A stretch of DNA of 64,000 nucleotides. Origin: CAXBDP01 sp041689935 (GTDB lineage: Bacteria; Bacteroidota; Bacteroidia; Cytophagales; Cyclobacteriaceae). Shown here piece by piece: positions 33,774-42,715 of the stretch. The notes under the pieces were generated by a model. The model was not told where the DNA came from and ran no database searches. It worked only from the letters and a program-made list of their open reading frames with translations. Numbering within the stretch: position 1 is the first letter of the stretch; each line of letters begins with the position of its first letter. Both the position numbers and the translations under genes were made by a program. The stretch covers positions 1 to 64,000 of the forward strand of contig JBDNFI010000042.1 in NCBI GenBank assembly GCA_041689935.1. Direction: 5' to 3'.

Positions 33774-34439
33774 TTAATTCAATTGAGCCTCTTTTTTCAA
33801 GAGTGGACAAATTTTATATCGCTCTTCTCTAGTATCTTCCCAAAGGGCATTCAGAAGGTGATAAACATTTTTTAATCCGATTTTTTCAGCCCACTCGAAT
33901 GGCCCCATAGGGTAATTGGTTCCCAACTTCATTCCTTTATCAATATCTGCTTTATTTGCAGTGCCTTCTTGCAAGGTAAAATATGCTTCATTTATAATCA
34001 TGCAAACTACACGTGGGCTGATCATACCAACTCTATCTTCTATAAACTCCACCTCTGTTTTCAGGTCATGTAGAATTTCACTCACAAAAGCCTTTTGATC
34101 CTCTCTGATTATACTTAGTTCTAGAATTGGTCTGTTGAAAAATGTAGGCAATCCATTAAAGGCCACAAGTACAATCTCGGGTTGGCTATGCTGAGCCAAT
34201 AAATTATGCAACCCAGTTTTTACTACATTTGCAAATAAAATGCAGTCACCAACTTCATATTTTTTATAGAGTTTTAGCCTTTCGGGCGCGTCATCCATAC
34301 TAAAATCCCAAATGATCACTGGATTTTCTCCAGTATCTGGCAAAGGATCTGTAGCTCTGAGAACCCGAGCATCCAAATGTGGGAATTTCAGTTTAAACTC
34401 TTCGCTATTCTTGGCGTTTCCAATTACAATCGTGTGCAT
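33774..34439 (-). CDS. 3-hydroxyacyl-CoA dehydrogenase-like protein with degraded NAD site
   Basis: About 221 residues. The C-terminal half (about 120-210) has the 3HCDH fold signature: EFIEDRVGMISPRVVCMIIN, then NYPMGPFEWAEKIGLKNVYHLL. The N-terminal half lacks the GxGxxG nucleotide loop of true 3-hydroxyacyl-CoA dehydrogenases and is shortened (TIVIGNAKNSEEFKLKF). Catalysis as a dehydrogenase is therefore doubtful. The start at 34439 (MHTIVIG) is preferred over the upstream ATG at 34454. Convergent with glmS; it faces the ridA gene divergently. Bacteroidota annotation often calls it 3-hydroxyacyl-CoA dehydrogenase. Confidence 0.65.
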   Translation of the reverse strand: MHTIVIGNAKNSEEFKLKFPHLDARVLRATDPLPDTGENPVIIWDFSMDDAPERLKLYKKYEVGDCILFANVVKTGLHNLLAQHSQPEIVLVAFNGLPTFFNRPILELSIIREDQKAFVSEILHDLKTEVEFIEDRVGMISPRVVCMIINEAYFTLQEGTANKADIDKGMKLGTNYPMGPFEWAEKIGLKNVYHLLNALWEDTREERYKICPLLKKEAQLN

Positions 34440-34538
34440 AATTATTATCTTCAAGGCTAAATTACATATAGATTCAGTTTTAAAAAATTGAGTTCGTTAT
34501 GAGGGGCTTTATTTATTCAATTAATAATCAACAATACT

Positions 34539-34919
34539 ATGTCAAAGCAAGTTATTATGTCACAAAATGCGCCTGCTCCGATAGGGCCTTATAGCCAAGC
34601 AGTAAAAGCAGGTAATACTTTATATGTATCTGGGCAAATTGCCTTAGATCCAAAATCTGGAGAATTGCATTTGGATAATATCGAAACGGAAACTAAATGG
34701 GTGATGAACAATCTTTTGGCTATCTTGGAAGAAGCTGGAGGAAATTTCCATAATGTGGTAAAGTGTAGCATCTTTGTAAAAGATATGGACAACTTTGCTA
34801 AAATAAATGGTGTGTATGGAAGCTATTTCACTGATACTGCTCCCGCAAGAGAGACCGTAGAAGTAGCTCGCTTACCCAAAGATGTGAATGTCGAAATTTC
34901 TTGTATTGCAATAATTTAA
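34539..34919 (+). CDS. ridA: RidA family enamine/imine deaminase
   Basis: Hydrolyses reactive 2-aminoacrylate and related imines that damage PLP enzymes. 126 residues, a full YjgF/RidA trimer subunit: NAPAPIGPYSQAVKAGNTLYVSGQIALDP at the N-terminal end (in pieces, about 8-36) and the signature ARETVEVARLPKDVNVEI with the conserved Arg. It may act near isoleucine and serine metabolism. It lies one base before a small membrane protein gene, likely co-transcribed. Confidence 0.93.
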   Translation: MSKQVIMSQNAPAPIGPYSQAVKAGNTLYVSGQIALDPKSGELHLDNIETETKWVMNNLLAILEEAGGNFHNVVKCSIFVKDMDNFAKINGVYGSYFTDTAPARETVEVARLPKDVNVEISCIAII

Positions 34920-34920
34920 A

Positions 34921-35418
34921 ATGAACCTCTGGCCAATTTATACAGAAACAATCGTACTATCCTACGACCGCCAAACTTTGCTATTAAAGTTGGACGAAGC
35001 TATTAGCCATTTTTCCGAAGGGCCAAGAATGGATAATCCCAAAGAAGATCTAGATAAATTATTCAATGGTGCATTGAATGAAACGGGATTTAAGATTTCT
35101 AAAAGAATTAAACATGCTGAAAATTTTCTTCCGCTGATAAGTGGTGAAATAGAATCAGCCTCATCGGGCAGTATTTTATTTCTCACGTATCGGTGTTTTT
35201 TTAGCACACTTATGTTTTTGGGCTTTTGGTCGGTGATTTCCCTAATAGCAGGTTTTATTTTTATTTTCCCTGGCGAAAATTTTTCTACTGGTCTCTCTTT
35301 GGTGGCTTTTGGGATAGGTCAATATATATTATCAATGTTTTTTTTCTATAGGCAAGTAAACGAAAGCAGGAAAGTGCTTTTCGATATTTTGGAGATTGAA
35401 ATGGTGAATATTATTTAA
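34921..35418 (+). CDS. Hypothetical two-span membrane protein
   Basis: 165 residues: a soluble N-terminal half (about 1-85) with ISHFSEGPRMDNPKEDL, then two membrane segments (about 98-118 and 124-144) and a short charged tail. No motif that I can name. It begins one base after the ridA stop codon, so the two are probably one transcript. It is followed by the gltX promoter. Confidence 0.6.
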   Translation: MNLWPIYTETIVLSYDRQTLLLKLDEAISHFSEGPRMDNPKEDLDKLFNGALNETGFKISKRIKHAENFLPLISGEIESASSGSILFLTYRCFFSTLMFLGFWSVISLIAGFIFIFPGENFSTGLSLVAFGIGQYILSMFFFYRQVNESRKVLFDILEIEMVNII

Positions 35419-35443
35419 TCGAGCATAAAAGGCTATTATTTTG

Positions 35444-35451
35444 TACTTTTG
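35444..35451 (+). promoter_or_regulatory. Putative -7 element for gltX
   Basis: TACTTTTG (TAnnTTTG), followed by GCAG, 18 bases ahead of the ATG at 35470. It excludes the in-frame ATG-like start at 35449, which lies within the box. Confidence 0.6.
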
Positions 35452-35469
35452 CAGCCGAATAAGGAAATT

Positions 35470-37008
35470 ATGCAAAGAGAAGTTAGAGTTAGGTTCGCTC
35501 CATCACCAACAGGAGCTCTACATATAGGAGGTTTAAGAACAGCCCTCTATAACTATTTATTTGCCAAAAAACATGGTGGTAGATTTATTTTAAGGATTGA
35601 AGATACAGATCAAACACGCTTTGTGCCTGGAGCCGAAGAGTATATAAAGGAGTCATTGGAATGGTGCGGCATTTCTCCAGACGAAGACCCTTGGCAAGGG
35701 GGTAGCAATGGGCCATATCGACAGTCTGAGCGCAAACCATCCTACATGGAGTATGCAATGCAATTGGTAGAGGCTGGGCATGCATACTATGCATTCGATA
35801 CGGAGGAAGAATTAAACGCTATGCGTGAAAGGTTAAAAGCTGCTCGTGTAGTAACTCCTCAATACAATAGCATTACAAGGACTACTATGAATAATTCCTT
35901 GACTTTACCTGAGGATGAGGTGAAGGCAAGATTAGCTGCTGGTGAGCCCTTCGTTATTCGCGTTAAAATACCTAGAAAAGAAGAAGTTCGTCTTAATGAT
36001 CTGATAAGAGGCTGGGTAATGGTACATTCCTCTACCTTGGATGACAAAGTATTGATGAAATCAGATGGCATGCCTACGTATCATTTGGCAAATATTGTTG
36101 ATGATCATTTGATGGGAATCACACACGTGATCCGCGGCGAAGAATGGCTACCATCAGCACCATTGCATGTGTTGATGTATAAGTTTTTTGGATGGGAAGA
36201 TACAATGCCGCATTTCTGCCACCTCCCGCTGCTCCTGAAACCAGATGGAAATGGAAAATTGAGTAAGCGTGACGCAGAAAAACATGGTTTTCCTATATTT
36301 CCTCTTGAATGGACAGATCCTACTTCTAATGAGAAGGTAGCTGGTTTTAGGGAAGAGGGGTATCTGCCGGAAGCGATGATCAATTTTCTAGCCTTCCTAG
36401 GCTGGAATCCTGGCACCAATCAAGAAATGTTTAGCAAGGAAGAGCTCGTGGAAGCATTTACAATCGAACGAATCGGTAAGTCAGGCACAAAATTCGATAT
36501 CAATAAAGCTAAATGGTACAATCAGCAGTATATTAGGCTCATGTCTGATGCAGAACTAGCCAAATCGCTACAAGATCAATTGCAAGCTAGAAATTTGAAC
36601 GTACCATTTGCTATGGTAGAAAAAATTAGCGGTTTATTAAAGGAGCGAATCACCTTTACCTACGAACTGTGGGCAGAAAGTCAATACTTTTTTGAGTTGC
36701 CAACCGAATATGATGAAAAGGTAGCTGCTAAAAAGTGGAATCCAGATGTATTGAATGTGCTTGAAAAGTTTTCAAGTGAAATTGATCATAAAAGTAAAAT
36801 TTCCGCAGAGGAAGCAAAGGAAATTTTAACCAAAATACTAGAGGAACTAGGAATCGGATTGGGCAAAGTGATGCAAGGTATCCGCTTAGCACTTACAGGC
36901 GTAGGAGCAGGGCCAGATTTGATGGAATTAATTGCTCTTCTTGGACCAAAAGAAATTACTACTCGCGTAGACATAGCCAAAACTAAATTAATTACGTATC
37001 TTAGTTAA
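35470..37008 (+). CDS. gltX: Glutamate-tRNA ligase
   Basis: Charges tRNA-Glu. 512 residues. Class I signature PSPTGALHIGGLRTALYNYL near the start (HIGG form of HIGH) and the KMSKS-equivalent KLSKRDAEKHG (about 262). The start at 35470 (MQREVRVRFAPSPTG) follows a TAnnTTTG box and an AAGGA sequence, one of the few SD-like elements here. An earlier start at 35449 is not supported. The C-terminal anticodon-binding part is normal. A small basic-acidic protein gene follows after three bases. An octamer (36222-36229) encodes LP. Confidence 0.97.
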   Translation: MQREVRVRFAPSPTGALHIGGLRTALYNYLFAKKHGGRFILRIEDTDQTRFVPGAEEYIKESLEWCGISPDEDPWQGGSNGPYRQSERKPSYMEYAMQLVEAGHAYYAFDTEEELNAMRERLKAARVVTPQYNSITRTTMNNSLTLPEDEVKARLAAGEPFVIRVKIPRKEEVRLNDLIRGWVMVHSSTLDDKVLMKSDGMPTYHLANIVDDHLMGITHVIRGEEWLPSAPLHVLMYKFFGWEDTMPHFCHLPLLLKPDGNGKLSKRDAEKHGFPIFPLEWTDPTSNEKVAGFREEGYLPEAMINFLAFLGWNPGTNQEMFSKEELVEAFTIERIGKSGTKFDINKAKWYNQQYIRLMSDAELAKSLQDQLQARNLNVPFAMVEKISGLLKERITFTYELWAESQYFFELPTEYDEKVAAKKWNPDVLNVLEKFSSEIDHKSKISAEEAKEILTKILEELGIGLGKVMQGIRLALTGVGAGPDLMELIALLGPKEITTRVDIAKTKLITYLS

Positions 37009-37011
37009 TGT

Positions 37012-37236
37012 ATGGCAAAGAAAACAGAAAAAGATAAAAAGGATAAAAAACCTAGGGTTAATCCAGAGTTGGAAGGTTTTGAATTGAATATCGATTCATT
37101 TGGTGAGTTAACCTCGACATTTAATATCGATCGAATAAATGAATTTCTAAATAGAAATGTGGAGGACAAGAAGCTTAAAGATCGCGAAGATATTGAAGAG
37201 ATAAAGGGCGAAGAAAATAAGAAAGAGGATAAATAG
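37012..37236 (+). CDS. Small charged hypothetical protein
   Basis: 74 residues, no hydrophobic segment: Lys-rich N-terminus (MAKKTEKDKKDKKPRVNPEL), a central block LEGFELNIDSFGELTSTFNIDRINEFLN and an acidic/basic tail. It follows gltX after a three-base gap and ends inside a hairpin terminator. The middle block looks conserved-protein-like rather than random. No function can be assigned. Confidence 0.65.
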   Translation: MAKKTEKDKKDKKPRVNPELEGFELNIDSFGELTSTFNIDRINEFLNRNVEDKKLKDREDIEEIKGEENKKEDK

Positions 37237-37244
37237 TCCTCTTT
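37222..37244 (+). terminator. Intrinsic terminator overlapping the stop codon
   Basis: AAAGAGGA and TCCTCTTT arms with a 7-base loop that includes the stop codon of the small gene (37012-37236), followed by TTCTATTTT. The convergent gene at 37246 begins its stop codon just beyond, so it may serve both strands. Confidence 0.75.
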
Positions 37245-37245
37245 T

Positions 37246-37893
37246 CTATTTTAAGCTAGGTAGCAACATAGGTACCTGATCCTGATACGATTTGTATTCA
37301 TCTCCATATTCGTACACTAATTTACGCTCCTCGAAATAGATTCCAATCAGGATATAAGTAAATACTGAAATAAAATTGATGAGATTTACAAAGGTTGGAA
37401 AATAGAATAGGACTCCTAAGAATAGTAAAATAGTACCGCAATAAAGAGGGTGTCTTACATAGGCCAATAATCCATTTCTTTTTAGCTTCTTTACTGATAT
37501 TGGCAAGTCGTTAAAGTCAATGCCTAAAAACTCTCTGATTCCATAACTTTTCATGGCAATTCTACCAATAAGCAAACCGTAGGTCACAAACATTAACCCT
37601 ATAAACTCCAAAACCACAGATGATTCGAAGAGAATTGAGCTAGGAAGAAGTATACTAAAGCATAAGATACCAGTCAATGAGAGAAAGGCGAAAATAGTAC
37701 ATAAAAACCTGTAATATCTTTTAAGTATTGGTAATGCTTCTGTTAATTTTTCTTTTACTAGCTTGTTAGCAAATAAGGAATGCAAAAGCCCAAAAAGTGC
37801 CCAAGCAAGAATGAGCAAAGAAAAATTGCTATCAACAGTAATGACAAAGTTCACTTTGATTGGTATTAAATTGTTTTTTGGAATCAAAAGCAA
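37246..37893 (-). CDS. Isoprenylcysteine/phospholipid methyltransferase-like membrane protein
   Basis: 215 residues, about five membrane segments. The C-terminal catalytic signature of the ICMT/PEMT/NnrU group is visible: NGLLAYVRHPLYCGTILLF (about 142-160) and the final YEYGDEYKSYQDQVPMLLP. Members methylate lipids, isoprenyl-cysteine or other small molecules with S-adenosylmethionine; the substrate here is unknown. The upstream hydrophilic start (MLLIPKNNLIPIK) may be too long: a later in-frame start is possible. Convergent with the small gltX-linked gene and divergent from the next gene (30-base gap). Confidence 0.75.
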   Translation of the reverse strand: MLLIPKNNLIPIKVNFVITVDSNFSLLILAWALFGLLHSLFANKLVKEKLTEALPILKRYYRFLCTIFAFLSLTGILCFSILLPSSILFESSVVLEFIGLMFVTYGLLIGRIAMKSYGIREFLGIDFNDLPISVKKLKRNGLLAYVRHPLYCGTILLFLGVLFYFPTFVNLINFISVFTYILIGIYFEERKLVYEYGDEYKSYQDQVPMLLPSLK

Positions 37894-37923
37894 ATACGTC
37901 CAAAATTTCTACAAAATCAACTA

Positions 37924-39138
37924 ATGAAAGACTTAAAATTAGCCATTGTAAGCGAGGATAAGGTGCCTATCGATAGAAGATGTGCAATTGTCCCCGCGCA
38001 TGCCAAGGAAATTCAAGAAAAGTATCCAAACATCAAGATAGTTTTTCAGCCAAGTAAGGTGCGTGCTTTTACGGCTGCCGAATACTTATTCGATGGCATT
38101 GAAGCAAAAGAAGATTTGCTGGATTGTGATATCATGCTAGGGGTGAAAGAAGTACCAAAAGAAAGGCTGATTGTAGGTAAAACCTATTTTTTCTTCAGCC
38201 ATACCATCAAAAAGCAATCCTACAATCAGAAGTTGCTAAGAGCAATTGTCGATAAAAACATAAGATTGATTGATTACGAATGTTTGGTGGATTCCAATGG
38301 TCAGCGGATTATCGCTTTTGGTCGGTATGCAGGAATAGTTGGTGCCTATAATGCTATTTGGACTTATGGGCAGCGAACCTCCTTATTCAATCTAAAAAGA
38401 GCGAAAGATTGCTTCGATTTGGCCGCTCTAAAGCAAGAGTTTGCCAAGGTGCAATTACCTCCCGTCAAAATTATTATCACAGGTGGAGGAAGAGTTGCTA
38501 AGGGAGCAACCGAAGTTTTGGAAGGCATGAATATTAAAATGGTTTCTCCTCATGATTTTATCAGTAAATCTTTTTCTTACCCTGTATATACCCAATTGGA
38601 TAGTGCAGATTATCACTTTAGAAAAGATGGCGAAGCTTTTGATTCTCAGGATTTTTATGCCCATCCTGAAAATTACGAAGGTGATTTTATCAAATATGCT
38701 CAAAATGCGAATATACTAATTGCGGCGGCCTATTGGCATCCAAAAGCACCTAAGCTGTTTAGTGGAGAGGATATGCGGAGTGATCGTTTTAGTATCAAGG
38801 TAATTGCAGATATTACATGCGATATTGACGGATCTATTCCTAGTACCAAAATGCCGACGACTATCGATGATCCTGTATATGACTACTGCCCAGAAAAAGG
38901 GACGATCGAAACCGCTTTTTCGAGCCAAAAGCATATCAATGTGATGGCCATTGATAATTTGCCCTGTGAATTGCCACGGGATTCGTCGCGCGATTTTGGT
39001 CGGATGTTTATAGATGGAGTATTACCCGCCTTACTTAATGGAGATACAGAAAAAATTAACGAGCGGGCAACCATTTGCGAAAATGGTACACTAACTCAGA
39101 GGTATGCATACCTTCAAGAGTACTTAGACGGTCGGTAG
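37924..39138 (+). CDS. NAD(P)-dependent dehydrogenase, saccharopine/alanine dehydrogenase type
   Basis: 404 residues. N-terminal AlaDH/PNT-like domain (LAIVSEDKVPIDRRCAIVPAHA, about 6-27; GVKEVPKERL, about 75) and a Rossmann domain with IIITGGGRVAKGATEVL (about 181-197). PVYDYCPEKGTIETAF, NLPCELPRDSSRDFG and the C-terminal region fit the Lys1-type saccharopine dehydrogenases. The reaction cannot be read with certainty; lysine or an amino-acid redox role is likely. An octamer variant (CCTCCCGT, 38458) encodes PPV. deoC follows with a 32-base gap. Confidence 0.75.
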   Translation: MKDLKLAIVSEDKVPIDRRCAIVPAHAKEIQEKYPNIKIVFQPSKVRAFTAAEYLFDGIEAKEDLLDCDIMLGVKEVPKERLIVGKTYFFFSHTIKKQSYNQKLLRAIVDKNIRLIDYECLVDSNGQRIIAFGRYAGIVGAYNAIWTYGQRTSLFNLKRAKDCFDLAALKQEFAKVQLPPVKIIITGGGRVAKGATEVLEGMNIKMVSPHDFISKSFSYPVYTQLDSADYHFRKDGEAFDSQDFYAHPENYEGDFIKYAQNANILIAAAYWHPKAPKLFSGEDMRSDRFSIKVIADITCDIDGSIPSTKMPTTIDDPVYDYCPEKGTIETAFSSQKHINVMAIDNLPCELPRDSSRDFGRMFIDGVLPALLNGDTEKINERATICENGTLTQRYAYLQEYLDGR

Positions 39139-39170
39139 CAAAAGCTTCGAAAACATATAAATTATTAGAA

Positions 39171-39836
39171 ATGAAAAATCTATCATCCTATATTGAGCAA
39201 ACTAATTTGAAGCCTATTTTTACCGATGCTGATGTTTATCAATTGGTAGAAGATGCGGCTAAATACAAGTTTCATGGGATATGTCTTCCGCCTTTTTGGG
39301 TAAAAAAGGCTAAGCGAGAAATTAGCGGGAGGGATATTGCCTTGGTGACTGTCATTGGTTTTCCATTAGGCTACAATATGACTGAGACAAAAATGGAAGA
39401 AGCCAAAATTGCCTTAAATGACGGAGCGGACGAATTAGATATGGTGATGAATATATCCGCTTTCAAAGCTGGAATGCCTTGGGTCAAAATCGAGATGGCT
39501 AAATTGGCCAACTTAGCACATCAAAATGATGCGCTACTGAAAGTAATTATCGAAACTGCGTATTTGTCTGACGATGAAATCGTGAAAGCTTGTTTGGTTT
39601 GTCGCGATGCAGGGGTTGATTTTGTGAAGACTTCCACAGGCTTTGCTGCCCATGGAGCAAAATTGGAGCATATTAAATTGATGAGAGAAACCTTGCCAAT
39701 TACTGTTGGAATCAAAGCTTCTGGAGGGATTAAAGATTATAAAACAGCCATGAAATTAATCGAAGCAGGAGCAGATAGAATTGGCACTTCTTCCGGGGTG
39801 TCTATAGTAAATGAAGCAACCATACCGAATCCATGA
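39171..39836 (+). CDS. deoC: Deoxyribose-phosphate aldolase
   Basis: Cleaves 2-deoxyribose-5-phosphate to glyceraldehyde-3-phosphate and acetaldehyde by a Schiff base. 221 residues, typical short form. The Schiff-base Lys153 is in FVKTSTGFAAHGA, a second Lys182 in GIKASGGI, and the acidic partner Asp90 in ADELDMV. The start at 39171 (MKNLSSYIEQTNLKP) matches family length. The stop codon overlaps the acylphosphatase start (ATGA). An octamer (39325-39332) encodes SGR. Confidence 0.95.
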   Translation: MKNLSSYIEQTNLKPIFTDADVYQLVEDAAKYKFHGICLPPFWVKKAKREISGRDIALVTVIGFPLGYNMTETKMEEAKIALNDGADELDMVMNISAFKAGMPWVKIEMAKLANLAHQNDALLKVIIETAYLSDDEIVKACLVCRDAGVDFVKTSTGFAAHGAKLEHIKLMRETLPITVGIKASGGIKDYKTAMKLIEAGADRIGTSSGVSIVNEATIPNP

Positions 39837-40102
39837 AATCCATAAATATATCTGTATTCGGCAAAGTGCAAGGAGTGTTCTTCCGCGCGGCTACGTTAAG
39901 ATTAGCTATTGAGCTTAATTTGAAAGGATCTGTGCAAAACAAATCTGATGGGAGTGTGTACATAGAAGCGGAAGGGATGGATGAAAATATAGAACAATTC
40001 CTAAGCTGGTGCCACACCGGCCCTGAGAACTCAGTTATTTCGCATGTAGAAGTTCAGGAGAAAGGATTTAGAAATTTTTCTGCTTTTTTACTGAAGCAAT
40101 AA
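39833..40102 (+). CDS. acyP: Acylphosphatase
   Basis: Hydrolyses acyl phosphates such as carbamoyl phosphate and 1,3-bisphosphoglycerate. 89 residues, the whole domain. The catalytic Arg18 is in GKVQGVFFRA and Asn36 in GSVQNKSDGSV. The start codon overlaps the deoC stop codon in ATGA, giving tight coupling. A strong terminator follows after the stop codon. Confidence 0.95.
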   Translation: MKSINISVFGKVQGVFFRAATLRLAIELNLKGSVQNKSDGSVYIEAEGMDENIEQFLSWCHTGPENSVISHVEVQEKGFRNFSAFLLKQ

Positions 40103-40103
40103 A

Positions 40104-40136
40104 AAAGTGCTACTCGTTTGCAACAAGTAGCACTTT
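40104..40136. terminator. Intrinsic terminator after acyP
   Basis: AAAGTGCTACT and AGTAGCACTTT arms, with an inner GTT/AAC pairing around TGC, followed by TCTCT. The A-tract before it gives a T-run on the minus strand, so it may also end the M14 peptidase transcript (stop at 40160). Confidence 0.8.
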
Positions 40137-40159
40137 CTCTAAGCATTCAGTATTATCAC

Positions 40160-42715
40160 TTACCTCTCGGTGGTGCTGCCGCTTATGGTGTGTCCAAAGA
40201 ATATTCCATTCATTATAAGTTTGTTTGTGCCAAACCAGAATGCACGGAATGCATGATTGTCCGTAAAGGAAATCACTTTGCCTCTACCCACACTGGCAAT
40301 AATTACCGCAGGTGTATCACTTAGTGTTTTCAAATTCTCTTTCGATATATATCCACTCAATAATGGGTTTGCAGTGTATTTGATTGGACTAGCATACGGA
40401 TTGCTTGGCTTTTCTAGGAACATGGTAGAATTACGGAATACAGGTAAATTCTCATTTACATACCCATATGTAATTGGGTGCGTGAGATCCATTGTTGTTT
40501 CAAATATGGCTCCACCTATCCCTTGCGCGCCAGCATAGTTCCCTTGTAGTTCATAGGGGCGACCCTCTGGATTGTCTACTTCACTTCTTTTGAAACCGTA
40601 TTTTCCTAAGCTGTTTCTACTAAACCAACTAATAGCACCCTTTGCAGCCACAACTACTCCGCCTTGGCTCAACCATTCTTGCATTTTTTCTTTATTCATG
40701 CTGCCGTAGCTACCATTCACCATGATGATCACATTGTATCTACTCAGATCAGCAGAATTAAATGAACTTACAGGTAATTTGGTTATTGGCATATCAAATC
40801 GCTGATCCAACATAAACCAAACTTCACCAGCGTCCGTACTTGAGGTGCCATCATCTACCATTAGAGCAACTTTAGGCTCAATCATAGCAGAGAAACTTGG
40901 GCTGCCTAGATTTATCCCCTCGGTGAGTCCCATGTTAATTGCATGAACATCCACTCCGTCGTTTTCAATGATTTCTTGTATGATTGCATCAATTTCTGCT
41001 TTTGAAATATCCTGTGTTCCAAGTGGTATAACCACCGTTCCGTAGTCGTATTTTTTCCCTCTTTCATCTGTAAATGGAGCATGTGCCACTCTAGTTCTTA
41101 CTCCTTTGGAGAGTAATCTATAGGCAGCCCTTGGTGCGTAATATCCATGCCATTCAAAAGCATAAGCGTAAGTTGATGATCCTCCAACTAATTCTCCTTT
41201 AGGGAAATCAGTAAAGTCAAATTCATCGCCTAACATATTGCTATTGAATGCGCCTGAATTCAATTCTTCATAATTAAGGTTGAAAGAAAGTAAATAACTC
41301 CACGCCGAAATATCATAGAAAAGACTGTCTGTAAACTCCGTCCTTTTTTCGAACATTCCTTTAAGGATTCTATATTCCTTTTGATTCATCGGTACGATGT
41401 AGCTATCTTCTGCTGTGTAAGTTTTGCCATTGCGAGTGATTTCATTGGCAGGCTTATATACAGCAATTTTGTGTCTTTTGAGCATTTCAGCCAAATGATA
41501 CGATCTGGCAGGATCTTTAGGTGCACCAAATACAATTGCTTTTACTGGATCTGCCGCAGCCATTCGACTAGATTCGTTATAAAAATCTCTCATATAGGTG
41601 TTCAATTCCTCCCGCATTTCATACCCAGCTTGCCATGTAGAAAGAGTGGTTGTAAACTGATTGCGGACAGTAAATGGAAATGTAAGAACGCCATTTTCAC
41701 TTTCTTGAGCATGTCCTCTGGAGGAAGCTTGCTCAAATAAGATCCCTACGGCACCATTTATATCAGGAAAAGTAGATCCTTTTCCATAATAGAAATCATC
41801 AAAATTTTCTTTCGTGTAATATAATGATTGAATCTTGTCCAAATATTTACCATGATATGTGGCAATTTTAGCCGTGAGGTCTTGGTTTTTCTGAGGTGTG
41901 AGTGGATGAGTTCGAGAAGGAACACCCGGCTGAAAAAAGAAGGTAGAGTTAGTCCCCATTTCATGATGATCGGTGAGGATATTCGGCTTCCAATCATGAT
42001 ACGTCTTTATTCTCGATTGAGATTCCAAAAGCTGAAGTGGCATCCAATCTCTATTCAGATCGAACCAATAATGGTTGGTACGGCCGCCTGGATATGGCTC
42101 GCTATATTCGCGATCTTGAGGATCTGACGAAATATTTTTTGATTTATGTTGATTTACCCAAGCAGAAAATCTGTGCAGACCATCAGGATTGAAAGAAGGA
42201 TCGAATACGATTACCGTATTCCGTAACTTGTCCTCAACCTCACTGCCTTGGGCGGCGGCTAAGTAATAAATGGTTACAAGGGCTGCATTTGATCCACTAG
42301 CCTCATTTCCATGGACGCTAAAGCCCATGTGGATAACAGCTGGCATTTTGGCAATATCCAAATTGCCTGATTGCGCTGGCATAGTCAACTTCAAATGTTC
42401 TTCTCTTATTTCCTCTATTCGGTTATGGTTGTCCGGATGGGTGACGGTAAGTATTAATTGCGGTCGCCCTTCGTAAGTTTTACCTTGAACAGCAAGCGTG
42501 ATCCTATCGGATGCATTGGCAATGGTACGCATGTAATATAATACTTGATCATGGCTTACATGCCATTCTCCAGGATGGTAGCCCAGCACCTCTTCCGGTG
42601 TTGGGATTGCGCTATTGTAGCTTACATCTTTTGGTAAGTAATAAGATAAATCTACCTGAGCAATGCTGCTAAATGATAAACAGACTGCAAAAGCAAATAG
42701 TAAAATATTTTTCAT
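40160..42715 (-). CDS. M14 family zinc carboxypeptidase-like protein, secreted
   Basis: 851 residues with a signal peptide (LLFAFAVCLSFSSIAQ). The M14 catalytic domain occupies about 40-350. Zinc ligands are seen in HMGFSVHGNEASGSN (His135, Glu138), and a later His in ILTDHHEMGTN (about 250) completes the set. Motifs FDPSFNPDG and WFDLNRDW are also typical. The C-terminal half (about 400-851) carries a second region with KVALMVDDGTS and NRIL-type beta strands, resembling a glutamine amidotransferase-like or DUF domain; its role is not clear. It is probably a periplasmic or cell-surface protease or deacetylase-like enzyme. An octamer (41608-41615) encodes REE. Confidence 0.85.
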   Translation of the reverse strand: MKNILLFAFAVCLSFSSIAQVDLSYYLPKDVSYNSAIPTPEEVLGYHPGEWHVSHDQVLYYMRTIANASDRITLAVQGKTYEGRPQLILTVTHPDNHNRIEEIREEHLKLTMPAQSGNLDIAKMPAVIHMGFSVHGNEASGSNAALVTIYYLAAAQGSEVEDKLRNTVIVFDPSFNPDGLHRFSAWVNQHKSKNISSDPQDREYSEPYPGGRTNHYWFDLNRDWMPLQLLESQSRIKTYHDWKPNILTDHHEMGTNSTFFFQPGVPSRTHPLTPQKNQDLTAKIATYHGKYLDKIQSLYYTKENFDDFYYGKGSTFPDINGAVGILFEQASSRGHAQESENGVLTFPFTVRNQFTTTLSTWQAGYEMREELNTYMRDFYNESSRMAAADPVKAIVFGAPKDPARSYHLAEMLKRHKIAVYKPANEITRNGKTYTAEDSYIVPMNQKEYRILKGMFEKRTEFTDSLFYDISAWSYLLSFNLNYEELNSGAFNSNMLGDEFDFTDFPKGELVGGSSTYAYAFEWHGYYAPRAAYRLLSKGVRTRVAHAPFTDERGKKYDYGTVVIPLGTQDISKAEIDAIIQEIIENDGVDVHAINMGLTEGINLGSPSFSAMIEPKVALMVDDGTSSTDAGEVWFMLDQRFDMPITKLPVSSFNSADLSRYNVIIMVNGSYGSMNKEKMQEWLSQGGVVVAAKGAISWFSRNSLGKYGFKRSEVDNPEGRPYELQGNYAGAQGIGGAIFETTMDLTHPITYGYVNENLPVFRNSTMFLEKPSNPYASPIKYTANPLLSGYISKENLKTLSDTPAVIIASVGRGKVISFTDNHAFRAFWFGTNKLIMNGIFFGHTISGSTTER

